A DNA stretch of 64,000 nt from Ypsolopha sequella (Eukaryota > Arthropoda > Insecta > Lepidoptera > Ypsolophidae). Location: the NCBI GenBank assembly GCA_934047225.1, contig OW203984.1, positions 1,249,201-1,313,200 of the forward strand, read 5' to 3'. The notes below the pieces were generated by a model, which made no database searches, had not been told where the DNA came from, and worked only from the letters and a program-made list of their open reading frames with translations. Every line of letters begins with the position of its first letter. Position 1 is the stretch's first letter. The position numbers and the translations under genes were made by a program. Positions 20,941-31,600 of the stretch are shown here, one piece after another.

Positions 20941-21865
20941 TTCTTTCTTTATTCTTTATTCTCTAGTGTACCCTAATACACATAGAAAATTAAATATAAC
21001 AGTTATTATGTGATCTAGGGATCTTTCTATCATCGGTTGTGGCTTGCAATACCTAGTTTACATTTCAGTACAAGTTATTCGTGCCAACGAGTACATAATC
21101 CAATATCCTTTGTCTTATTCCGCTCCATCGTTTTTAATCTCGTATGCAAAGTCTGAAAACGGGCTTAATAAAAAGAATGATATGCGAAGCCTAAAGAGAA
21201 TATTTTTTAATAAACTTTGTTATATACGTTCACAAATGTTCCGCTTAATTTGGCCTTAGAACGACGTCTGGTGTTGTGTAACCAAATGAAAGTCCCACAT
21301 GTACGTGTACGGCCGTTCGTACCAATTCATACAAAACATTTTAATTATACGCTTTCTGGGGCTCCAGCCAACAGAGAGGTTTAGGATTAGGATATTAGGT
21401 AACTTTGATTACATTTTGTTTCCTTGTTTGGAACTAGATAGGATCGAGTTTTCGCTTTCTAACTTTTACTGAATCTACAAAACAATTTTTAAATTTGCTT
21501 TGCATGATTTCAGTAAAATAAATTTGATATCGGTAAATAGGTCTGACATCGATTTTTCGTCGATTTCATTACAACGAATGTAATTCTTATTTTGTTTTTT
21601 TTTTATTATTGCAAAGATAACACTGTTCATTATAATGACACCCTCCCTCCACATATTCCCATCCCGTCAACGTCAGGTAAATTAATAAATTAAATAATTT
21701 ATGAAATTAACAATTTCGGTTAACTTAGTTTGGAAACATTTCAACTGAACAACCTTTTTATTGCTTTAAACTCGATACTGGCGGACTAATGTGTGGAGAC
21801 AAGATTACAGAAACTCACATAAAAGCGTTATTTTTGCAAAAAGAGTAGTTATTGCATACTTTTTA
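20941..21865. other. Unassigned AT-rich DNA
   Basis: Begins with a (TTCTTTAT)n-like run (20940-20963), possibly a LINE tail. No coding or RNA signal recognised. Confidence 0.3.
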
Positions 21866-22165
21866 GGGTTCCGTGGTCAACAAGAAGGAACCCTTATATA
21901 GGTAGTTTCGCCATGTCCGTCTGTCTGTCTGTCTATCCGCGAGCTGGCTTAGAGACTATTAGTACTAGAAAGCTATAATTTGGCATGGTCATACATATTT
22001 ATACCTAAAATTTTGAAAAAGATTTTTTTTTTAGGGTCACCCCCTACACGTAAAGTGGGGATGATTTTTTTTCTCGTCTATCTCCTAGTGTGGGGTGTCG
22101 TTGGATAGGTAATTGAAAAATATTGAGGGTGTGAGAAGACCATTTTTCGTACCAGGGTACCGTTT
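21866..22165. repeat. 'AGGGTTCCGTACC' dispersed element
   Basis: TTAGGGTTCCGTGGTCAACA (21866), GTCCGTCTGTCTGTCTGTC (21916), an ACGTAAAGTGGGGATGATTT block and TCTCGTCTATCTCCTAGTGT (22073) are standard family words in order. The distal inverted word is missing or decayed. A run of 13 C (about 22209-22221) lies just outside. Confidence 0.8.
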
Positions 22166-22443
22166 GTGAAATATTAAGCATAAAAGTGTTAAGTTGTTAG
22201 AGTCAAGTACCCCCCCCCCCCTGCCAGCGAAACGGTTGTATTTGGAGACGTGAATAAAACCACGGCAGTAGTTAACGAAATTAAAAGGAAAACTATCACA
22301 GCAAAGTAGGCTTTACAAGTTAACAAGTAATAGTCGACGAACCTAAAATGGAAATTACTAACAAATTCCATTGAAAATTACTTAAACGAAGTTGTTAAAT
22401 GTTTAAAACAAGTAGTAAATATAAGGTGACTTTTATTTATGCA

Positions 22444-22553
22444 ACCAAATTCATACTAGAGACTCGGTAAGTGATCAGCACTAAGGTTCATTGGCCTTTT
22501 TATGAAAAATGTAAATTAAAATTTAGAATTCCTATACTAATTGACTCGGAGGT
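22444..22553 (+). repeat. CCAAATTCATACT-family repeat, half copy
   Basis: CCAAATTCATACTAGAGACT, GGTAAGTGATCAGCACTAAG and CCTATACTAATTGACTCGGA match 53384-53492 closely and the left half of the MITE at 13619. The second inverted end is absent. Confidence 0.7.
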
Positions 22554-23307
22554 AGTTCACTTAATGAAAACTAGATGGCGGTGTTAGTTTCTACATCACG
22601 GTGTTGATGTATTTATAAACGTGATTTTTTACCGTTTTTATAGATAACGGTACGAAATCGTTTCTGCTTTTCTGGACTCGCACTTGGCCGGTTTTATAGT
22701 TAATCGCATCGACGCATAGACGTGCTTGCTCCTTTACTACATAATCAGGCTTTGTGATAAAATAGATAAGTGACGAAAGATGTGTGATAAGGGCCTGTGT
22801 CACAGAACATTTAGAAATAAAACATAATGATGACGAGTTATGTGACACTAACTTGAACTCTATCAAGTACTTTAACTGCAAAAGGTGAAGCCAGCTTTAA
22901 GTAGGTAGATACTATTAATCAAAGAGTTGTTACCGAAGGGCGGATAATAACACCTTAATAATAAACATTATCACTTTAAAATGTATTTCCTCGGATTTAA
23001 TTGAATGAAATTAGAGTAACTATTGAGCAACTAGTTTTTCATATAATAATTGTTTGATTATTGACAAAACAGCAGGAGAATTGAGCTCTTTCAGAGTGGC
23101 ATTTGAAATAATGGAAAGGAGTTTACTTACCGTTATGGGATAAGGACGTACAATATACTAGGTAAAGAACACAACAAACAAGTATTATGTGACCAAATAA
23201 TTTCTACTTTTGGATATTTAAATGCAGTTTTAAAAACTTCCTAATGAACTCAAAACGCGCGTATTGATTCGAACAAAATTTGGAAACCATAAAATATAAT
23301 TAAGGGT
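22554..23307. other. Mostly unassigned DNA
   Basis: 22660-22700 has GACTCGCACTTGGCCGGTTT, the complement of the leading words of the AGGGTTCCGTACC element, so a fragment of that family lies here on the minus strand. The rest is unrecognised. Confidence 0.4.
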
Positions 23308-23650
23308 ATGGCATAGGAGAAAACATTACTACCCATCCAATACAATAAGTCAATGACAAAAATTTAACTAGCTTTTGAGAGAGGCGATTTTTGGTAGGCT
23401 CATATGTTCTGCGGTTGGCTCATTTATATTTGTCATACTCGTATTTGTTTTAGACGGGTAATAGCAAAATATTCTTGATAGGAAAGTTAATAGGATTGTA
23501 GTAGATTCACTTCATATTTGTAGTTAATACCTATTTTTAGAAAAAACAAATCAAGTCAATCCCGTAACCGCGTTCTTATAAGGAACACTTTAAAACAAAA
23601 AAAAATAGGGTTGAAGAATATTTTCTTAGACAAAAGTATACATCTTGAAA
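23308..23650. repeat. Dispersed repeat shared with 4006-4345
   Basis: Diverged second copy of the element that split the LINE at 4006, in the same orientation. Shared landmarks include GGCATA near the start, AAAATATTCTTG/AAATATTTTG and TTAGACAAAAGTATA at the end. Confidence 0.6.
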
Positions 23651-23735
23651 GCGGTTTCGCAGCCGGATTGTAAAAAACCCGACTTTTTCTAATTAATCAA
23701 AATAGAACACTTAAATTCAAAACTCACTTAATAGT

Positions 23736-23832
23736 TATGACAGAAATAAATTTCTATATTTGAACACTTGACGATTTATCCATCCAGATTTACTTTTCTT
23801 TCTGCGTTTCTATACTCCAATGATATAATGTT
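23736..23832. repeat. Short dispersed repeat, deleted relative to 43186-43345
   Basis: ATGACAGAAATAAATTTCTA, GATTTATCCATCCAGATTTA and TTTCTTTCTGCGTTTCTATA recur at 43186-43345, but here the two halves are directly joined at a TCCA. The other copy has about 65 extra bases at that point, containing a tRNA-like B box. Confidence 0.8.
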
Positions 23833-24515
23833 AATTTACAGTTAATAGTTATTTAACAAAACTTTATTACCTATGTATTGTGTGTGCTACCATCGCAAAG
23901 TTTTCATTGGTTTCTATAAATTAGAACTTTATTTATTTAGTTTAAAATTTAAAAAACTTTAGTTCATAAACCAATGGAAACTTTGCGATGAAACTTTTCA
24001 CTTTTCTTACCTCATAAGCATGGAAACAATATTGTACCTATTCATCTGTACATTTTCCTCTTTATTGTCTATTTGTCCCCCCCTCCCCTCCTCTACTTCC
24101 GCTCAATTAATATTCAAGCTTCAGTTCCATTTACTTCCTGCGTGTTGAATGTGAAGATGAGTTGTCTCCACGTACCCTGGGACTGAGACCGGCCTCCACT
24201 TAGGGGAATACACGTTGTTAATACTCCATAATACAATCATAATTTCAGTAAATCTTGAAGATTTAATCGTGGTTTAACAGTTTGACAAGATTATTCACTT
24301 GCGCTTCGCTTTTCTTTAGTAAAATATCATTAATGTACCTATATAATAAATAACTATTGTTCTGAGTCAAATATACAACAATTTTTGACAGGCATTGCAC
24401 GTGATCGAATTAATAATGGTGAGCATAAATTAACCAAGACTGTAAGACCAAATAATTATTAAACAAATAACGTTAAATAATGCAACTTTTCCGAGGCTTT
24501 TGTAGGGAGTCCCCT
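23833..24515. other. Unassigned DNA
   Basis: Contains an inverted pair CATCGCAAAGTTTTCATTGG (23892) / CCAATGGAAACTTTGCGATG (about 23971), about 100 bp overall with AT-rich interior, likely a small hairpin element. Otherwise unrecognised. Confidence 0.4.
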
Positions 24516-24716
24516 TTGGTTATTTATTTTTATAATTGTTATACGCCCTGATGGAAGTCTTTTTCCGTATCCGTGAAAATTTTACGTTTTTTTGTTAACA
24601 TTTCAACTGGCTACCTATGTACAAGGGCTGAACCTGTAGACACTTGTAACAGACTTGGGACAGCGGAGATTTAGTAGAGTCTCGTTTGGCACCCTTCGAG
24701 CAGGAAACTCTAAAAT
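24516..24716. repeat. 'AGGGTTCCGTACC' dispersed element, 3' half
   Basis: AACATTTCAACTGGCTACCT, GACAGCGGAGATTTAGTAGA and GTCTCGTTTGGCACCCTTCG correspond in order to the right half of the intact copy at 56876-57132. Confidence 0.65.
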
Positions 24717-25225
24717 AGTCCGTTGAAGAAGTTATCAGGGGTCACGGCAGTGGCCCCACCAAGTCAAGCGCAAACGGCCGCCACCAGAACCCCTTTTCTG
24801 GTAGCATCTTGAGGCATTTCTAAGCTTCATATATCTATGTTGTAAATGCAAGCATAAGCCTAGAAGCCAAGTTAGAGATTGAACCTAACGTACACCACTA
24901 AATTCCCAAATTACTAGCTTCTAATAAATATAAGTATAAAAGTTATCTACTATCACAGTTTTGCTATTACGTTACACACTCACCGATCATCAAAATTCTA
25001 AGGGTCTAGCAGATCTACAAACTTGAAATTTGGGATATTGTTAATATTTAGGGAGTAAAGAGAGGAAAAAGCCTAAAATTATGAAGTTTTTAACTTGGTT
25101 GTGAAATTATCACAAAAATTGTATAATTTTTTACAGGAATGTTTTTGATGGGATAATATTATGACCAACGAGAGATGGCACTTATAGCTTTTGAATGCTT
25201 TCCAAGTTTCACTATTATTTATAAA
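24717..25225. other. Unassigned DNA with one TIR-like end
   Basis: ATGTTTTTGATGGGATAA at 25139-25156 matches the terminus of the large inverted repeat at 36212-36833 and may be a lone end of that family. Nothing else recognised. Confidence 0.35.
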
Positions 25226-25390
25226 TTGTGAAGAGTGGCAGTCAAGGAGTTGTGGGTAGAGCAATGGCCCGATGGTGAGACGATACCGTCAGGGCTGTTG
25301 GTGGGCAATGGGTGAAGCTGGCGAGAGACCGACGACAATGGCGTGGACAAAAAGAGGCCTATGCCTCAGTGGGTGGATGTGGGCTGAAAG
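25226..25390 (+). pseudogene. LINE polymerase C-terminal fragment
   Basis: One frame, apart from one early stop, reads DDTVRAVGGQWVKLARDRRQ then WRGQKEAYASVGG. This is the final segment of RTE-like polymerases ('DD..R.AG..W...A.DR..W....EAY'). The DNA AAAGAGGCCTATGCCTCAGT matches the typical 3' end. Confidence 0.75.
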
Positions 25391-25399
25391 ATGATGTGT

Positions 25400-26690
25400 A
25401 CTAAGTGCCAATAAAACAATGTAATACGAAAAGTGATCTGCGTAAAATATTTATATGATCTCAGCGCCCCTCAAGGTTTACGTATGGAACCAGAATTTCT
25501 CATACAAAATATTTTACGCATGTGCTAACGTGTGTCAAATGCAAAATTCATGAAAGGCCTACAGTCTCCCACTCATCCTTCTAACTCTTCATCCATATAT
25601 TTTAACCTCGTTTTCATCAACTCACATCACGCATATTGTAAACAGCGTTTTTGTCGCATCGTCTCCGAAGAACCTTACAATGTTTGGTTTATATTGCCTT
25701 CGCTCGGCTCGGTGGAGCTGCCTTGCCTCTCCTCGCCCAGGCGAAGTTGGCGCGACTTTAAAACATTAATAAAGATTAGCACAATGACGCTCATTGTTTG
25801 TCGCGGCTCCAGTTACAAGGTTCACTCGGAAATTTATTACGAACAACTCTCAAACTCCATTGTGTTGACTAATTGTCCGGGTTAGTGGTTTAATTTTTGA
25901 AACTGAAGGCTTTATTTAGTCCTGGACCTGTATGCAGTCCTGAAGGAAAAGCCACGTATGAAGAACTTTTTTCAGGATTGTTTAGTGTGTGTATTCTAGT
26001 TAGTCTTTTGAGCTTGGGTGGATATTCGTTACCTGGTGCATTTTCCAGCTATGACGTCAATATTTTTGTATGGATTTTTTTGGTTGTGGTATCAAAGGAA
26101 AGAGCTTCATAAACTAATTGTAAACATGTACAATTTATTTCAGCCATTCAATTCAAAAATAAAAAAAAGAATCGTTGAATTTTGTGTACAACGTTCGTCA
26201 AATGCCTCGTAATATCCTAAAGTTATTTTTTAAGGTTTCCAAATGTAATAAATAATCTTTTTAACTTAATGAAAGTTTTGGACTCAAATGAGACAAAATG
26301 ACTTAAAATTATTGACTTGAAATTAATCGAGTAGTAACTGGCAACATTTCTTCAATATTTTATGAAGTTTCAATTATCTCAGGGGATAATTTAGAGTTTA
26401 AGTCGAGTCAATTAAACATTGTATTTTTTTACAATATTCTTGTCAGAACTTTTCACTAATAGTCCAGAAGCCCACCATTGAAATACCTATCTCATAAGAT
26501 ACCTCGTTGAGCTTTTTACAGGTCGCTAACCGATAAATAGTTACATTAAAAAAATCACGTCTGCCATAGATTATCCTACCGGGTCAAAAAAAAAACTATA
26601 ATAGGTATATTAACCCCTAAAAAAAACCCATACAATCCCATGAAAAGTTAATTTAATGATTTAGTCTATTTAGATCCTGTATATCGGTAG
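25400..26690. other. Unassigned DNA; one ORF of doubtful meaning
   Basis: A plus-strand open frame of 117 codons (25532-25885) has a balanced composition but no family features, signal peptide or repeats that I recognise. It sits in a somewhat less AT-rich stretch. It could be an unannotated exon or chance. The remainder is AT-rich. Confidence 0.3.
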
Positions 26691-26697
26691 TGTAGCT

Positions 26698-26850
26698 GAT
26701 TCTGAAGGCTTTAATTTTAGTTTTAGTGCCGTCACAACTAAAATTATTCCAAAGTAATTTAGCTTCTGTTCCTAGCATTGAAGGACTATTTTGTAATAAA
26801 CAAAATTTTGTTTTGACAGCACTTAAACTAAAATTAAAGCCTTCAGAATC
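26698..26850. mobile_element. 153-bp MITE
   Basis: The ends GATTCTGAAGGCTTTAATTT and AAATTAAAGCCTTCAGAATC are exact complements and the arms extend to about 32 bp (…TTTTAGTTTTAGTGC / GCACTTAAACTAAAA…). Interior non-coding. No clear target duplication. Confidence 0.85.
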
Positions 26851-26956
26851 GGCATTACTATCTCGTTTAGATACATCGTTACGTATTTATTAACGAAAGG
26901 AATCAGACAAAACACTATAGAACACTTTTTACTGTTATTTTTACAACGTTATTAAA

Positions 26957-27185
26957 ACCACCTCTGTGGCTGAGTGGTACAGCGCTCGCCTGCTAATCCA
27001 GAGGTCATGGGTTCAATCTCCGCGGTGCACATTACTTTATATTGGATCTTCGTGCTTCAGAAGGCACATTAAATTGTTGGTCAATTTGTCCCCGAAGTAT
27101 GGCGATAGTATGGGCTCACTACACATCACGTTTGGGACGTTATATTCGCCAATTGACAACCAGTCAACTGAGAAGATGGCGAAAA
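26957..27185 (+). repeat. tRNA-derived SINE
   Basis: A-box region TGGCTGAGTGGTACAGCGCT (about 26968) and B-box region GGGTTCAATCTCC (27009-27021), giving a tRNA-like head of about 75 nt. The body has CTTCAGAAGGCACATTAAAT and GTATGGCGATAGTATGGGCT, shared with the copies at 6111 and 10600. Confidence 0.85.
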
Positions 27186-27469
27186 TTGTAACACCATTTG
27201 GAGATTATTGGTTCATAATTTTATTGGTTGATGATTTGCAATTTTATTTGGGGATATTTTTGGAGAGATTTGCAAATTACTGAGTTTTCATTTATTTCTT
27301 TCAATAGTTGACTGCAAGCATTGGGACATTTGCAACAATAAAGAATTACAATCATTCATTCAAACCACCCACTGAAAGACCGAACGTCTAAAGGCCGTTC
27401 AAAAATTAACCCGTCCCGGTAAATAATTGTAGCAGATTGCTTGTTACAAATACACATAAATATTTATAA
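27186..27469. other. Unassigned DNA
   Basis: No recognised feature. Confidence 0.3.
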
Positions 27470-27840
27470 CATACATCCATCCCAGAGGAGTAGGCAAAGA
27501 CAACAGATTTCTATTTATTACGACCCAGATACACCCCTTTCGTCTCTTCCACATCCATCAATCTAGTCATACAAGCTCTTCTATTCCGGGTACTTTTGCC
27601 CTTCTTCAGTATGTCACCAATTTGTGCACCTTGAATTTTTTCGGCACTCATCTTTTATTCATCCTCTCTACATGTCCTTTATCTATTCTAGTCACTACAT
27701 CTTCTTTCAGGCCGCAACGATCCCGTATGTCTATATTTTTTACTCTTTCATTCAATGTTTAACCCCACGATACTGTAAGGAAAGCATTTCCACTTCATTC
27801 ACTCTACTTTGATGTTTATCTTGCCATACCAAACATTCAC
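27470..27840 (-). pseudogene. LINE polymerase 3' fragment
   Basis: Minus-strand counterpart of 32930-33312. Shared DNA includes CATCCATCAATCTAGTCATA with the following CAAGCTCTTCTATT, and GTATGTCACCAATTTG. On the minus strand these encode a degraded 'KKG..KST' and 'R.ACMTRLMDVEE' C-terminus. Frames are broken. Confidence 0.7.
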
Positions 27841-27910
27841 TATACCATACATAAATGTTTGTTAGTATATTAATGTTTCTGCGCTAAAGATATAATAGTA
27901 GTTTATGCTA

Positions 27911-28008
27911 CAACGGCAAAAAGGAATAATTTACGAGGACGATTTAAAACACGAGCGAAGCGAGTGTTTTAAACGTAACCGGGTAATTTATTACTCCTAT
28001 GCCCGTAT
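27911..28008. mobile_element. Hairpin element with GAGCGAAGCGAG centre
   Basis: Arms AACGGCAAAAAGGAATAATT and the approximate complement of AATTTATTACTCCTATGCCC flank the perfect centre AAAACACGAGCGAAGCGAGT followed by GTTTT. About 98 bp. Same architecture as 58263-58356. Confidence 0.75.
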
Positions 28009-28009
28009 A

Positions 28010-28890
28010 TCATACTACCTTTTTCAATGCATAGTGTGAGGAAGGAAAACAATTTAATTATTAAAGTTGAAAGTTACATTGTTACAATTTTGCAAGTTAA
28101 TGATTGGCTCAAAAGGTCTGTATCCAGAGCCGTTAAACAGTGGAAAAAAAAAGTATAACATTTATGGTACACAGGAAAGGTTGCAGGTTTGCCAACTTCT
28201 AGTAAATAAAAAATACAAAAAATAAAGCCCTAGGGCAAAATAATCGACTTTCTGTTCAGTTTTGATGCATAAAAAGTGGGCCTTAACGAGCACTTGTATT
28301 AAAAAGATATAAAATGCTTCAAAAAGATATAACAACACGAGGCCGTTTATAATTTTGTATAATCAGCAAACTAGCAGCATGGAACTCCAAAGTTATGAAT
28401 GAAAGAGACGAGTAAAGGAAGCTAGTCCCCACCACTCAGGGAATCTTACTGTGGGGACTAGAGAACGCCAATCTTAATACCTACTATCAACTATGTTTTC
28501 TGAATATTTGTTTGTTTTTGTCCTGTGAATAAATAAATTCGAATTTGAATTTGAATAAGTAAAAATATCACGTAAACATTTTTCTGACGCCAATATCGCC
28601 GTCAGTAGCCAGTCTAGCGTATACGAGAGGTCAGTGTTTTGTTTGTTTATTTATTTTGACACATGGCTTTCTTATAAGTACAAACATACTCTATAGGACA
28701 AAGGTTTCAATCACTTAGAAACAACCAGTTGGATTAAGTTCTTTTAGAATGAACAGGTTTTCAAACAGAACAAATTATATGAAATACTCAACCAAATGAA
28801 AAATATATTTTGGAATTATTTTAATTTTAATTATAGTTTTAGATAAATGAATAAATTTCCAAAGTAAACAAAATAAAGGGTCATCAATTA
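28010..28890. other. Unassigned DNA and a probable LINE tail
   Basis: 28330-28560 ends in GTGAATAAATAAATTCGAAT followed by (TTGAAT)n, resembling a LINE 3' end. It contains the inverted pair TAGTCCCCAC / GTGGGGACTA (28423-28460). The rest is unrecognised. Confidence 0.4.
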
Positions 28891-28897
28891 AAGCGGG

Positions 28898-28985
28898 TGC
28901 ACCAAGTGTGAACTGCAACTTACAATTGACACTCCGGACACCTCTGTCACCCCTCGGGCATTCATCTACTGACGATACATTTTTA
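28898..28985 (+). repeat. SINE 3' fragment
   Basis: GTGTGAACTGCAACTTACAA, GACACCTCTGTCACCCCTCG and GGCATTCATCTACTGACGAT are the 3' block of the SINE at 1715. The tRNA head is missing. Confidence 0.7.
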
Positions 28986-28989
28986 TTGT

Positions 28990-29426
28990 TAATAAATCTT
29001 TTTGCTGTTGTATTTCTGGCATCGGAGTTACATACTTTGTTATGCATGTCAGAACATTTTCCTCAAAAATCTAAATATTTCCGTGTAACAAGTAGACAGC
29101 GCTGCGAGGGAACATCTGGGGATGATACAAATTTAAGAAAAAGAGAAAAACATTTCACTCGTCTTTTTAGGCCTTGAGGCTAACAACAGGCAAGCGGCTA
29201 TACGATAATTTTTTCAGCATTTACCTAAATTTAAAAATTCCCAGCGTTTTGCGCCTCCATCTTATAATTGTTTAGCCAAAAATCCCTATTTTGAGCAGAC
29301 GGTGCTCTCATTATGTGATTTCTTAACGCGATGCCGCGATTTTATTTACATAATTATTTATGGTTTTTTAACGACCACTGCCACCTTGGAGCATGTACCA
29401 AACTGCCAGCTAATGAGTTGCTCTTT
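28990..29426. other. Unassigned DNA
   Basis: No recognised element. It leads into the 38-bp array. Confidence 0.3.
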
Positions 29427-29692
29427 CTTACTAGTTTGGTACAAGCTCTCTGTTACGAGCACTACTTACTAGTTTGGTACTAGCTCTCTGTTACGAGTAC
29501 TACTTACTAGTTTGGTACTAGCTCTCTGTTACGAGTACTACTTACTAGTTTGGTACTAGCTCTCTGTTACGAGTACTACTTACTAGTTTGGTACTAGCTC
29601 TCTGTTACGAGTACTACTTACTAGTTTGGTACTAGCTCTCTGTTACGAGTACTACTTACTAGTTTGGTACTAGCTCTCTGTTACGAGTACTA
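29427..29692. repeat. 38-bp minisatellite, 7 copies
   Basis: Units begin CTTACTAGTTTGGTACTAGC at 29427 and every 38 bases to 29692. The first unit has two or three substitutions (ACAAGC, GAGCAC); the other six look identical. Confidence 0.97.
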
Positions 29693-29804
29693 CATGGATG
29701 AGACTGTCGTTTCAGAAAATCTATTAAAAATTTGATAGTTTTTAATTGTATTTTTGGTATTTGAAAATAACTTTAAGGATTAAAAAAAAAAGAAAAAAAA
29801 AGAG

Positions 29805-29905
29805 AGAGCAAGAGGTCACAGGTTCAAATCTTATTTTCTGAAAATCTGACCTGGCCATGTCACAATCTGACCTGGCCATGTCACAATCTGACCTGGCCAT
29901 GACAC
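29805..29905. repeat. 21-bp tandem repeat x3 next to a B-box-like motif
   Basis: AATCTGACCTGGCCATGTCAC occurs at 29843, 29864 and 29885 (the last with one change). Just upstream, GGTCACAGGTTCAAATC (29813-29830) resembles a tRNA B box and may be a SINE remnant. Confidence 0.85.
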
Positions 29906-30875
29906 GATCCAATGGTTTCTTTTCTGATAGATTTTTATAATTTTAGCTAGTAGTTTGCCCCAAACTGTGAACACGCGGATCCCCAATCTCATATCTAGGC
30001 AACCCCTTGACTGATTTGACTCATGTTTAGACTTAAAAATAAAATCAGTTTCATATACTCTCTTACCGAATTTCATGACATCCCGATCAACAATAGTCGA
30101 GTTATCGTCGGACAAACTTAGGATTTCTGCAAACAGGTATTTGTTTACTCGATTTTTTTCTAGATGATTTTTTCTAGTTTGTAATGCACTCTGACAATAT
30201 TTTTTTAAAATAGTAATTATTTATTGCTTATTTGACATTGATTCTTAAATAAGGTGAACCCCAACCGATAATAATTAATCTAGCTATTTATCACAACATC
30301 AATTGCACCGTAAAATAATCTTGTGTAATTATTTAACAATATTGAAATTAAACTGTTACCACATTTTAATTTATAGCTCACATAACAAATTGTTACTCGC
30401 ACATAAATTGTTACTTGTACTTAAAGAGAATTTTAAATGATTGTGCGTGAAATGAAACGTGAAGTGTAACTTCCAAATCTTGTTAACCCTTTGAGTGCGG
30501 GCGGTGAAGAATGGGCCCGCCCCGTCTCGTTATTTATTTGTGTCGTTGTAATTACTCTGGTGTAATGGCACTCATTCGTCACACGATGCAAACATCAGCC
30601 GCTGATGTAATTAAGAAAAGTAAACGTTAAAGGCCTGGGAGCACCCGTACTACGGCGTACATTCGCGATGTTTTACTCGTAGTTTCGTTTGAAAGAGAGA
30701 AAAAGGGAGGCATATAGAGTTGATAAAAGGACGCACAAAAAGCATAATAAAAGGAAATAAAACAAAATTTTAATTAATTTCAGGTTTTTATGTCGCTGTA
30801 CAAATCCCAGGCGTTCGTTTTATGAGCTACGCTGTTATAGTAGCAAGTAAGTTTATTTAATATATATACGTCACT
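29906..30875. other. Unassigned AT-rich DNA
   Basis: No recognised coding, RNA or repeat feature. A small GC-rich patch lies at 30490-30525. Confidence 0.3.
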
Positions 30876-31074
30876 GGCCAAACCTGATTTTAGGACAAAC
30901 TGGTTTGGCCTAGGCCAAGTTGGTTTATAATAAAAATCAACCACGAAGTTTATGTATAGCGGTGCCAAACCTAACCTTCTACCCTAACCTACCGGCTCTC
31001 TTCTGCACTGAATGATATCCGGTAAATTAATTTGGCCTAGATAAAACTAGTTTGTCCTTAAATCTGATTTGGCC
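30876..31074. mobile_element. 199-bp MITE with GGCCAAA ends
   Basis: The left end GGCCAAACCTGATTTTAGGA is mirrored by the complement of the right end (GGCCAAATCAGATTTAAGGA). Arms of about 45 bp with several mismatches; ACAAACTGG / CCAGTTTGT-type blocks and CTAGGCCAA recur. Older than the MITEs at 36212 and 56103. Confidence 0.7.
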
Positions 31075-31311
31075 GAAAACATACATATAACATGTAATAG
31101 CTAGTCTTATATAGTAAGTAGTAACTAGTTATTGTAAATGATTACAAGCAATTTAATAACAATAATCTCGTATGTATTTTACAAAACCTAGGGAGCTCTA
31201 AGTCCCATTGTATGTAACTTTATATATATTTTTTGTGTTATGACTGTTTTGTTCCGAAATACAGTCAAATGAAAAACGAATCACATTTCTTGTTGAATTT
31301 TTAAATAATCA
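31075..31311. other. AT-rich DNA
   Basis: No recognised feature. Confidence 0.3.
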
Positions 31312-31600
31312 GCTAGTGGTAGCTAAGTGGGTAAGACGCGGACTCTCAACCTTATGTTTTGGGTTCGAATCCTTACAACCAGGCACCAATGGGTTTAACG
31401 GTATTTATCTGCGGTATTATATTTGTATAGTTACCACCTGCTGAAAGGTGAAGAAAAAGCTGTGAAGTAAACCTGCATTCACTGAAAAAGTGTGTATTGT
31501 TCTCGAAGTACGGCCATAGGTTGATCTTCTAAAACGTTTAGCTATGTTCCAGTGACAGTCCACACTTAAAAACATCTCTAAGATCCTCATATAGTGACGA
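31312..31600 (+). repeat. tRNA-derived SINE
   Basis: tRNA-like head CTAGTGGTAGCTAAGTGGGT with B box GGGTTCGAATCC (31361-31372), followed by AACCAGGCACCAATGGG, as in the SINE at 6111. Body includes TCTCGAAGTACGGCCATAGG (about 31501). Confidence 0.85.

Noticed and set aside
26957..27030. Functional tRNA genes at the B-box-containing loci (also 1715, 6111, 31312, 44255)
   Set aside because: The tRNA-like heads have imperfect arms, are followed by shared SINE bodies and occur in several similar copies.
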